Origin: Balanoglossus misakiensis
Taxonomy: Eukaryota > Hemichordata
DNA: 64,000 bases
Reading direction: 5' to 3'
Assembly: GCA_040954595.2 (NCBI GenBank)
Contig: CM082595.2
Span: forward strand, 7,378,001 to 7,442,000
In this document: piece by piece, positions 49,664-59,893 of the stretch
Position numbering within the stretch: position 1 is the stretch's first letter
Layout: every line of letters starts with the position of its first letter
Notes under the pieces: model-generated
What the model was told of the DNA's origin: nothing
What the model saw: the letters and a program-made list of their open reading frames with translations, nothing else
Database searches by the model: none
Made by a program: the position numbers and the translations under genes

Positions 49664-50639
49664 TGTGTTGGTATATATATTATGACGATAAATATTTCCC
49701 TAAAATACCATGGTACTTATAGTTGGCAGTCACAACTTTGTATGTATGAGGCCAATCTTTCTTTCATTGATCGTAATGTAGATTTGACTAATCAAAATGT
49801 CACTTTCGATGAGCATTAACGTTTAATATCTTAGGGGATTAAGCTCTTGAATACTTGTGGTAGTCGTTTAGAGATTGCACTCCAGTGTAGATGATGATAA
49901 AATATTTCTGATATCGACCTCAGTATTAATTTCCTTGGGATCCTTTTACATATCCTGTATAAGTAAACCTCAGGCAAGAAACATATAGTAGTGTCACCTG
50001 AAAAGAAACTGTGGTAGTTTTGCTCCGTGCCCCATTTTAGCAGCAATTAGGTTTTTTATGATAAAATTATAAACATATTAACTCCCCAGGAAAAGCAGTC
50101 GATGTTTAGTGTTAATAGAAAGCATCTTCATGAATAGATCTCGGTATACACGTGGGTGTAATTGATTATGCTTCAAGCTATTCGATAGGAGATGATCTCT
50201 CTGGCTCATCTAATGGCCTTTAAATAAAACAGCGTGCTAAATGCGACTACTTTGATTTCATCTTGAAAACAACTCGAAGATATGGCTTACAGACGGGATT
50301 AATTATGTATTTATTGTGTAATAGTGCATTAGTCGTTATATCAAGTAACCCGGAATGTGTGCAACTGGCCACAGATACAGTGTCGTAATTGGCTGAGACC
50401 CGCTTTTAATTTATACAAGCCGTGGTTGTAAACGAACAGCAGACAGGGTTTACGATATTTAGATATCAAGAAAATAGTTCTGTCTCTTCAAATTTATATT
50501 CGGGTGACAATGTGATATGTGAATTGGTTTATTGATTGAGAAAAAATACAAGCTTTCGCTTGGTAAAACTATCACTACCTAAATCGACAAATATTCTGCA
50601 ACTTCTTCGAAAATATGCCCTGCGAGTCGTACTTCGGCT
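49664..50639. other. No gene recognised
   Basis: No supported exon or repeat; random-looking open frame at 49831-50046 (-). Confidence 0.35.
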
Positions 50640-50993
50640 TACATGTCCGCCATTTTGAATTAATGAGTTGTTCGCTGCGAGTCACCTCCGTCTTACGCCT
50701 TCCATTGTTACAAAACGTTCGCGAAAAACAATGACAAAAGATCGTTCAACATGAAAACGTTTTGTGAATGCTTGCGCAGGGCGTTTTTGTACTTCGTCGA
50801 ACGATAGGCTTGTCAATGGATCATTTCACGGTTATCGGCGCCATCTTGAACGGGGGGCAAATGGCGGCTGTTTCGACGCATGTGGCGTCCTTCATTGTTG
50901 TCATTAGAGCAAACACGGAAGTGTCGTCTCTTAGCAGCTCCTGCCACTTTTCGAAATTTTCCTGAAATTGGTCAACTTTTTTCCATCACAACA
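50640..50993 (+). promoter_or_regulatory. CpG-rich promoter / first-exon candidate with YY1 motifs
   Basis: Higher CpG density than its surroundings. Three YY1-type motifs: CGCCATTTTG (about 50649), GGCGCCATCTTG (about 50839) and CAAATGGCGGC (about 50859). A donor CACAACAG/GTAAAT closes the stretch at 50993/50994. An ATG at the last YY1 motif opens a frame MAAVSTHVASFIVVIRA... that stops before the donor, so the exon may be mostly 5' UTR. The next supported plus-strand exon is 55918-56070, with the E1/E2 nest in between. Promoter role is inferred from motifs. Confidence 0.4.
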
Positions 50994-52178
50994 GGTAAAT
51001 TAACTCGGAAAGTTGTATCAAATACCAAAACTTTCCAAATGTATTACTGTCATCCTTTTTACGCGATTTATCCAACTTGTAATCGTGCTGCAGATAACAC
51101 GTAATAGCACCACTGCATAGTTAAGCTGTCATGTACCACTAAATAAACACATATGGGGTCAAAAAATTTTGCCCAAATTTCGGGTGACCTCAGATGACCA
51201 TTCTGGCTTGTGCCCTGCCATTGTTGTTGCAGCTATATTCTTATCTCGTATCATTAAAGTGTATTGGGCAAAAGTTCAAGAATTTTGCCTGAAACGTTCG
51301 TTACCGAAGTCAACAGAGTGGAAATCAAAGGTGTTTGTTGGTTCATACATTTTAGACTGTACTATAATGCCTTAATGATTTACTAAAGTGTCCTGGACAA
51401 TGACAGAAGCCCTGTACCGTGCACCTAGGTGGGTCTTGAAACTTGTGTACAGACGAAACCGAGTGGGCCTTATCTGGTATTAACCACCGTGTTGGTCTCT
51501 CGACCATTTGCAATGGAAAAACACACCCAAAAGCGGGCGTCACTGACGAAATCTCTACATTTTAGACTCTGTTGGATACAACTATAATACCAGAAATGTT
51601 GAATGTTGCATTGTGGGTATGTTTTGTGTTACCATGTTGTGTCGTGAATTTTCAATGCATGGAACTGCAGATTGATCACTTTGCGTGTTATAACTTATTC
51701 CTAGACTAATTCATGTCGTAGAAACCGTCCTTGAGGCCTATTGCTTTGCTTTGCTGATTTGTCCTGTTATAATTTTATTTTAAACGAACTTGTTCTTGGC
51801 GTAACATGTTGGTCTGTCAGCAAATTAATTAATTAAATATAGCTGTGAACAGCAATAAGCGGGTTTCGAGACACTGCTAGCCCTATTGGTTCGCCTGGAG
51901 ATAGATATGTGCATATTTAATTAGTCAGGGTGGAGGATGTGGGAAAGTTGGTCAAACGTCATGTGAGGTCACCCTAAATATGAGCAGAAAATTTTGACAC
52001 TATATTGGTCCATGTCCAATAAAAACCACACATCTAGCCCTATTGGTTCGTGTGTACTTAGTTATGCACATAGTTAGGCAGGTGTCACAGGTGGTCCTAA
52101 ATTTTGGCTACTTATTTTGGTACCATCCTCCCAAACACCTAAGCTGTACCTGCTGTGGATGCCGAGATATGCGGAGGT

Positions 52179-54207
52179 AGGTCAAAGGTCACCCAAGGTC
52201 ACCCGAAATTTGGGGGGAAAATTTGACCCCATACTGGTCCATGTCCAACAAACACCAGACCTGTAGTCCTGTTAGTTCGCCTGGAATTAGGTATGCACAT
52301 AATTAATGAGTTAGGCAGGTGTCACAGGTGACCCTAAATTTTGGCTTCTTATTTTGGTACCATCCACCCAAACACCTAAGCTGTACCTGCTGTAAATGCC
52401 GAGATATGAGGAAGTAGGTCAAAGGTCACCCAAGGTCACCCCAAATTTTGGGGGATAATTTGACCCCATACTGGTTCATGTCCAACAAAAATCAGACCTG
52501 TAGCCCTATTGGTTTGCCTGGAATTAGGTATGCACATAATTAATGAGTTAGGCAGGTGTCACAGGTGACCCTTGAATTTGGCTTCTTATTTTGGTACCAT
52601 CCACCCAAACACCTAAGCTGTACCTGCTCTGGATGCCGAGATATACGGAAGAAGGTCAAAGGTCACTCAAGGTCACCCCAAATTTTGGGGGATAATTTGA
52701 CCCCATACTGGTCCATGTCTAACAAAAATCAGACCTGTAGCCCTATTGGTTTGCCTCGAATTAGGTATGCACATAATTAATGAGTTAGGCAGGTGTCACA
52801 GGTGACCCTTGAATTAATTTGGCTTCTTTTTGTGGTCCTATGCTGCACACTGGCCGATAGGACTATTGCACCAACCAGAATTCTACAAAACGACTTGGCC
52901 ATAGCTTAACTATAGTGGAATACGTATAGGTATAGATTTCATAAAAAAATTAATATAAAAAAATCGGTCGATTTTTCATATTATTTTTTCCAGTTGGAAC
53001 TGATTGTTGGAAGGTAGGCTAGCTGCACAGTAAATTTGAAGCTGATCAGCCCAGCGGATGTTGAGATATTGGGCATAAATCTAAGATCCTAGGTGGCCAT
53101 AGCTTAACTATGGAAAGTATAGGCCTAAGGCTGGGTCCAATGGTCTTGAAAAATATGAAAAATAATGCTTTAAAAATCATCTCCTCAAAATCGGCAAAGA
53201 CTTGAACATTGAAATTTTGCATATAGGACCCTGGCCATATGGTCCACAAAGTTTGTTCAAAGAATTTTGATTCGTCATTTTTTATGCAAATGAGATCAAT
53301 TTTAAACTTTCAATCCAAGATGGCTGCCAGGTCATGTGACCTGTTGCCATAGTTACATGATCAGAAAATTACTTGCTTTGAGTTTTACCTATGAGCCAAA
53401 TTTCAAGTCATTGGGTGCAACGGTCTTCGAATAGCGGCTGTTTTTAAGAGTGGGAAGAAGAATAATAATAATAATAAAAAAATATAGCTGCAAGCAGCGA
53501 TGACGGGCACAAGCTTAAGCCGAAGGTCAAAGGTCATATGTGGTCACCCAAAAATTGGGCAAAAAGTTTTGACTCCCATACTAGTCCAGGTCCAACAGAA
53601 ACCAGACCTCTAGCCCTATTGGTTTGTCTGAAATTAGATATGCGCATAATTAATGATGTAAAGTGTAAGACTCTATCAATAGTTCGATCCATCCAAACAC
53701 AAATGCTGTACCTGTTCTGGATGCCGAGATATAGGAAAGTAGGTCAAAGGTCACCTGAGGCCATCCGAAAGTTTAGCAAAAAATTTTGACCCCATACCAG
53801 TCCAGGTCCAACAAAAATCAGGCCTCTAACCCTATTGGTTCGCCTAGAATTAGATATGCACATAATTAATGGGGTAAAGTATAAGGCTTCATTAGGAGTT
53901 TCATGCCTCCAAATGCCAAGGCTGTATCTGCGCTGGTTGCCGAGATATGGTAAAGTAGGTCAAAGGTCACCTGAGGTCACCCAAAATTGGGCAAGAAATT
54001 TTAACCCCATACTGGTCCATGTTCAACAAAAATCAAACCTCTAGCCCTATTGGCTAGCCTGGAATTAGGTATGCACATAATTAATGAGATAAGCAGGTGT
54101 CACAGGTGACCCCTAATTTTGTCTTTTCAATTTTAGTCACAACCCTCCAAACGCCAAGTCAGTACCTGCTGTGGATGCCAAGATATAGGAAAGTAGGTCA
54201 AAGGTCA
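52179..54207 (+). promoter_or_regulatory. Array of seven DR1 nuclear-receptor motifs in E1/E2
   Basis: Exact AGGTCAAAGGTCA at 52179, 52416, 52653, 53524, 53741, 53957 and 54195. Most are followed by a third half-site (AGGTCACCC) about 5 nt later. AGGTCA repeated with one spacer base is the consensus for HNF4, RXR homodimers and PPAR/RXR (established). Whether any is bound here is unknown. Confidence 0.6.
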
Positions 54208-54867
54208 CCTGAGGTCACCCAAAATTTGGGCAAAAATTTTTGATGCCATACTGATCCATGTCCCACAAGAACAAAACCTCTAGCCTTATTAGTTAGCCTG
54301 GAATTAGGTATGCACATAATTAATGAGTTAAGCAGGTGTTACAGGTGAGCCCAAAATTTTGCCTTTTATTGTGGTCCCATTCTGCTCACGGGCCAATAGA
54401 GAGTCACTGTACAGGACCATTGCACAGCCGACGTGGACATAGCGTCATAGCTTAACTATAGAAAGTATAGGCCCATGGCTGGGTTCAAAAATATGAAAAA
54501 TAAAAAAATCTTCTTCTCAAAATAGACTTGGCCCACGGCCTTGACATTTGGCATGTAGGACACTGACCACATGGTCTGCAAAAATCGCTAAAAGAATTTT
54601 GATATCTCCATTCATATGCAAATTAGGCCCATTTGAAAACTTTGCCCATATATGGTCATCAGGTCACATGACTAATTAAACATTCACAGGGATACTGCAC
54701 CAGCTCTCATAGACCTACACCATTGTGCCAAGTTTGAGATTTGTAGGTTCAGCCGTTTTCAAGATCTACCTGAGCAAAAAAACTACACAAGAAAAAAAAA
54801 AAAAAAAAAAAGATGAAAAACCCCAGTAATACCAATAGGGCACAAGCCTGCTTGGCTTGTGCCCTAA
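53483..54867 (+). mobile_element. E2: inner element nested in E1
   Basis: 5' mini-hairpin GCTGCAAGCAGC, spacer GATGAC and tag GGGCACAAGC (53505-53514). The 3' hairpin GGGCACAAGCC / GGCTTGTGCCC (54838-54864) ends CTAA. The interior has four repeat units (53611, 53827, 54042 and 54281; periods 216, 215 and 239) with four exact AGGTCAAAGGTCA words, then a unique 3' region and an A-run at about 54792-54812. It begins exactly at the end of E1's (AAT)n tract and ends 16 nt before E1's 3' hairpin. Confidence 0.75.
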
Positions 54868-54916
54868 CAACACGATTTCAAGAGGGTTTCGAGACCAGAG
54901 GGTCTCGAAACCCTAA

Positions 54917-55917
54917 TTAAATCTTACCATTACGGTCGAAGGCAAAAGCATGTGATGTCCCCCAAACGAAACGATACAGTGATACAGAAGTAACTAAACT
55001 ATTATTTCTCCATTTAGCAAAAAGTCATTATTTCTTGTTAGAACCAAATTTCGGTCAGAGCATGAGAGATGATTAAATGTATATAAAAATATGGTCCGCG
55101 GTGAAATTTCAGTGAGTAAACCGGCAAATCCAGGCCTGAGCTATAAAATACGTGGAGTAAATACGTTATGATTAAGGGGCGTTTATGAACAGCTGTTCAG
55201 GTAGTGTACATGCATATACATGCATGAACAGAACAGAAGCTTTGAAGTGTAGCACAACCTTCATGGCGTTAGTTTGGCAAAGATATGTTATTGATGTATA
55301 TTTAAGTATGGGGATGTGCAAGATTCTACACTGATTGCTTGTTAGTTTTTGTATTTTTCTATGTGGATGTAATGGGACGTTTTTAGTACATTAACTGTTG
55401 TCATCGTCCAATATCATTATCCCATTCTGGAAAAAAAACCGAATTGAGCTGAACAGAAAGATACTAATCCTCGATTATGTTATTCGATCAACGACGTAAA
55501 AAGGAAACAGTTTGCATGCTTATCCCTTTCAAGCCGAAAATGAAACGCCACTTGCGGTTTAGAGCGAAACAAATGCTTTAGAAATAAAAATGTATCACCT
55601 TAAACAAAACATAGCTCAATTTCGTCCCTGTATGTTTTCAACTCTGACTGAAAATAATGTATACAAGTACGTTGTTTATTATCAACTGGTCTGATGAAAT
55701 AAAATTGATGGTCAGTATATTTCTTCAGTGCAGCTCAATCCCCTTTATTGTACATGTTTGATGTTTGTTTAATATCACTTTGTTGATCAGACCAATAATG
55801 GGCTCTACTGCGATGACTTAGTTTGGATTTCCTCTGAGCTGTGCTGACGTGGCTGTCACGGTCGCTGGTACTTTTATATAGTACGACCTCTATGTTTTGT
55901 GCTGCTGGTGTTGCCAG
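54917..55917. other. No gene recognised
   Basis: AT-rich; would be intronic if 50993 and 55918 belong to one plus-strand gene. Confidence 0.35.
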
Positions 55918-56070
55918 TGCGCGATATTTACAAAGTACCAAGAAGGTGACAGGGACAGATTTAACGAACTTGGATTGCAATCATACAATTCATTTGATGA
56001 CTCTCAACGATGGGACTATTTTCTGTTCAAATTGGAGGATTTTCTTGACATTTGTTCTTCAATGTTGTCG
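55918..56070 (+). CDS. Candidate internal coding exon, unknown protein
   Basis: A 153-nt (51-codon, phase 0) exon between a pyrimidine/G-rich acceptor (GGTGTTGCCAG) and a donor (TTGTCG/GTAAATG). The product contains CAIFTKYQEGDRDRFNELG, then LQSYNSFDDSQRWDYFLFKL and EDFLDICSSMLS: charged and aromatic, with a helical C-terminal half. I do not recognise the family. It is on the same strand as the promoter-like region at 50.6-51.0 kb, about 5 kb upstream. No further exon of the gene was found with confidence. Confidence 0.45.
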
Positions 56071-56616
56071 GTAAATGCATTGGTGTGCAGTATGTTGACC
56101 AAGTTTCACACCTAATATAGAAATGGAATTTCACGCCATTTTGGAGGGGATTGTGGAAAATTTGGATGTACATACTGGATTAATATCGGCATAGACACCC
56201 AGAAAGAAGGGAACACCGCAGCTGCTAGCAGCTGTGGTATTTCTTAGATGACAAGTGGGTTATAATCAGCAAAAACTAGCTCAAAAGCCGCTAGTTTATT
56301 AAACATCTCTTCTTTAGAGAAATTTGCACATGCGTGCATTGATCGACGCTGCATTTCAAAATGGCAGACAGATGCGAGTGAGATGTCAATGATCAGTTGT
56401 TGAATCAGAGAGGTAACATAAATCACTTCTAATAGAGATAACACAGATGTTCTTTTTCTCTTATATCTTTTAGCACCACGGCATGTCTGGATCCTTTTTT
56501 CATGATGTTTGTCATGTCATCTAAGCCTAACGCAAACCAACCATATTGTGTGTATAATATATACAGTTTTTATGGCATTTGCTCTGGGAACCTGGTATTT
56601 TAAGCAAACGCTGCTT

Positions 56617-56622
56617 TTTATT
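56617..56622 (-). terminator. Poly(A) signal of the minus-strand terminal exon
   Basis: Reads AATAAA on the minus strand, 89 nt beyond the stop codon at 56711. Confidence 0.4.
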
Positions 56623-56710
56623 GCCAGACAAAAAAGAGAAACAGATATCACAACAAACTAAAACAACCACTAAACATTTAAGAGGAAGAAATTAAAAATG
56701 TATTACAGTA

Positions 56711-56883
56711 TTATAGGCTGGACGGACAGCCATGTTTATCAGTGGGGAAATCATAGTTGGCATCAAATTGATCTTTACATAGTTCGATTCCTTTACGGGT
56801 ACTGATACCCGGAATACTCGCACAGAGTGAAAACCAACAGAGAGGAGAATCTTTCACTTTTGGTTTGTTTGGTGAATATGTTT
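56711..56883 (-). CDS. Candidate 3'-terminal coding exon, unknown protein
   Basis: Minus-strand stretch starting at an acceptor (GGTTCCACAG), open for 56 codons to a TAA stop, with AATAAA 89 nt further on. The product includes TYSPNKPKVKDSPLCWFSLC, then ASIPGISTRKGIELCKDQF. The L-x2-SIPGIS-x3-GIEL word resembles a helix-hairpin-helix hairpin, but one short motif is not enough to assign a family. Upstream exons should lie above 57 kb; only a weak candidate (donor ATCACAG/GTAATT near 57195) was seen. Confidence 0.35.
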
Positions 56884-58357
56884 CTGTGGAACCAACCAAC
56901 GTCTTTTGCCATATGACACGGGAATAAAACAGATCCGTTAAAACAAAAAATAATGAGGATGACATTAAAAATGATCAATTTCCAAATTGTACAGCTTCAA
57001 TAATCGGTTAACTTGATGCAGGTATGTGGCTGTACTCCCTATCATACTACTGTTGAAATACAGACCAACCCGTTGTTGATTTTTCGTCTTTAATTTTTTT
57101 AAACTCACATCGATTGTAGGCATATTTTCTTAGATTGCCAGCTATCGTTTTTGTGTGAATATAGACCTATAAGCCGCCTGCAGTAAATAATTACCTGTGA
57201 TGTGCACTACATTAACTGAATTTTCATCAGCTGACTGAATGTACATTAATATAGGCTTGATTGTCTCGGTTACACGTTCGAGCTACTTCATCTCACACAT
57301 ATGTCAGTTCGCATTACCGCTATACCATACCCCAATTTCCAGACAATGTGGTTTAGGTGCATAAACTGCCCGGGTTGATCTTGTATATGCAAGGCAACAA
57401 AATAATAATTCACGTGCACACCGGTACAAACACCAACCCCCCCCCCACACACACACGTGTGTATTCAAGGATTATTCCCTTAGGGAGATAACCGCCCCCC
57501 CCCCAGGGGAAATGCCAACTTGGGTAATACTATTGCCGGGTCTGAACTAGGAATTGGGACTTAAAGACAGAAACTGAAACTTTTGATAGTTTCACTGTTT
57601 TGATCTGCGCAACAACTACATGTATTGAGTAAGAGTTCCTTGTTCTACTTGATGAAATCTGCTGAAAGCCAAGTATATTCTGCTTGCCAACAAAGGATTA
57701 TACAAGTGCACTGTGATTGTTTACATTTTTTTTCCGAAAAATGTCAGCTGTCTAGACTAACAATGGACATGTCCACATGTTGAAGGTTGTAGGCAATGGA
57801 ATCACAGAAAAGATCACAATATATGATATCAAAACATTACAGTTTCAGTCCTTTGAGAAAGTATTGATACCCATGCAAGTAACACCACGACCATACTTAG
57901 GCTTAAACTCCCCGTCCTGCAATCATGCATGAGTCCACTACTCAAGTCAACGTCATGCGTATTCATTTAATGTCAAAAATACTAGTAGTCTATATGTACT
58001 CATCAATTGATTGTGAATGCCAGTGAGATCAGACTTTTGACGTCTATACCCTGGTACTTGAGTCAAAGAAGGTGAATTAAAACAAAATTGCAGTACCTGT
58101 CTGATAATGTCAAAGGTCAACACAAACGATTAAACTTTTATCGAAATGACTTTTTCCATAATTGGCATATGCTATTCCCATGTAGTTATTTTATTAAGTA
58201 TGCTACATGAAACCGAAACAAATAATCACAGTTTTTACGAGGACACAGGTGGTGTTCAACATTGCGTATTTTCAGAAGATCCGTTTTCTATTTTATCGAA
58301 TAACAAATTCACACACAGGAATCTAATACACACGAAAAGCTCCAAGTGATATCTTCA
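56884..58357. other. No gene recognised
   Basis: Contains two C-runs (about 57437-57448 and 57494-57504) and motif-free open frames. Confidence 0.35.
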
Positions 58358-58409
58358 TTAGGGGCACAAGCCTATCGGGCTTGTGCCCCTATTGGTATTG
58401 TTGGAATAT

Positions 58410-59893
58410 TTAGGGCCCAAGCGCTTGCTTGCGCTTGGGCCCTATTGGTTTCGTTGGGGTTTTTCTTTCTTTCTTTCTTTCTTTCTTTTTTCTTGTGTCA
58501 ATTCTTCGGCCAACTAAATCTCTGAAACTACTGCAGGTACACTGCTCAAACTTGCTACAGTGGTCAAGGTCTATGAGTAGATGTGCAGTGACTTGTGAAT
58601 ACTTAATTAGTCACGTGACCTGGCGGCCATATTGGATTTTCTGAAAAAATGCAAATCTCAGATCTCAGAAACTACAAGTCAGATCGACTTCAAATTTGGC
58701 ATGCAGGTAGACTACCTTCTACCTATCATTTTTGTAATTGGAAATTTTGCTGTCAATGTTGCAGTTTTTTTGCTACAATTTTTTTTCTGAAATCTGGCTT
58801 AAATTTCAAAAATCTTCTTCTCCAGAACCGGTGATAACTGAGACACGGGGTTTGGGGTATGTGGTCACCTAACTGATGTCTATCAAGTTTGCGAAGATCA
58901 TTGTGATTGGTCGAAGATTATGGCGGCCATATTGGATTTTCGAAAAACCATAGTTAAACTGCAAAAATCTTCTTCTCCAGAACGGGCTATGATTGAGTCG
59001 CAAGATTCGAGGAGTATGGTCACTACACTGATGTCTATCAAGTCTGCAAAGAGCATTGTGATTGGTCGAAGATTATGGCGGCCATATTGGATTTTGTAAA
59101 AAGCAGTGAAAATTTGAAATTCCTTTTTCTAGTCTAAAAATTGATAGCATACAAATTCTTTTTATGTATATCAATCGTCATATGACTACAATATGTTACA
59201 AATTTTTGGCGATTTTTCACATGACCTTTGACCTACTTATCACGCGTTATTATTTCTGCATATCTAATTCCAGGCTAACCTGTAGGGCTAGACGTTTGGT
59301 TTTTGATGAATGTGGATTAGTGTGTGATCAAAATATTTTGCTACTTTTCATGACCCCTTTGACCTCTGCTGACCTCATTAATTATGTGCATAGCTAATTA
59401 CAGGCGAACCAATAGAGCTAGAGGTTTGGTTTTTGTTGGACATGGACCAGAATGGGATCAAAATTTTTTGCCCAAATGTTGCGTGACCTCTGGTGACCTT
59501 TGACCTACTTTCGCATATCTCAGCATCCAGAGCAGATACAGCCATGGCATTTGGTAGGATGGGACCAAAATGTAAAGCCACATTTTTGGGTCACCTGTTA
59601 CACCTGCTGACCTCATTAAATATGCACATACCTAATTACACGCAAACCAATAGAGCTAGAGTTTCGGTTTTTGTTGGACATGGACCAGTATGGGTAAAAA
59701 AAAATTACCCAAATGTTGGGTGAACTCAGGTGACCTTTGACCTACTTCACCCTATTTCAGCAGCAAAAATACACACATCCTTGTTATGTCATGAGATAAT
59801 ACATCCGATAGAAAATTCTGTTTCTTCTCATTCACACTGTGCATATATAATTCAAGATCAGCGCTTGGGCCCGACAATGCTGCTTGCAGCTTT
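58410..59893 (-). mobile_element. E4: inner element nested in E3
   Basis: Minus-strand 5' mini-hairpin GCTGCAAGCAGC (59879-59890), spacer ATTGTC, tag GGGCCCAAGCGC (59861-59872). 3' hairpin GGGCCCAAGCGC / GCGCTTGGGCCC (58413-58442), ending CTAA. A (GAAA)n tract (about 58460-58493) sits 17 nt before the 3' hairpin. Internal repeats carry exact DR1 words at 59222, 59494 and 59731. It ends 20 nt before E3's hairpin, mirroring the E2/E1 nest. Confidence 0.75.

Larger units (their letters stand above)
51838..54916 (+). mobile_element. E1: outer Helitron2/Helentron-like element (interrupted)
   Basis: 5' end: mini-hairpin GCTGTGAACAGC, a 7-nt spacer, then the tag GGGTTTCGAGAC (51861-51872). 3' end: a hairpin with 13-bp arms, GGGTTTCGAGACC / GGTCTCGAAACCC (54884-54913), ending CTAA. 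The same tag is present at both ends. The interior has five units of a tandem repeat (key word 'tagccctattggtt' at 51878, 52035, 52264, 52501 and 52738), each late unit carrying AGGTCAAAGGTCA, then a unique stretch with 'catagcttaacta', then an (AAT)n tract (about 53455-53482). It is interrupted by E2. No open frame codes for Rep/helicase, so it is non-autonomous. The Helitron2-like class is inferred from asymmetric ends and CTAA. Confidence 0.7.

Noticed and set aside
50768-50965. 65-aa ORF in the YY1-rich region as a gene
   Set aside because: Low-complexity motif-poor frame; better explained as 5' UTR/promoter sequence.
52556-52780. Open frames inside E1-E4 repeats as proteins
   Set aside because: Similar frames recur in each tandem unit with stops and shifts and have no domain; the elements are non-coding.
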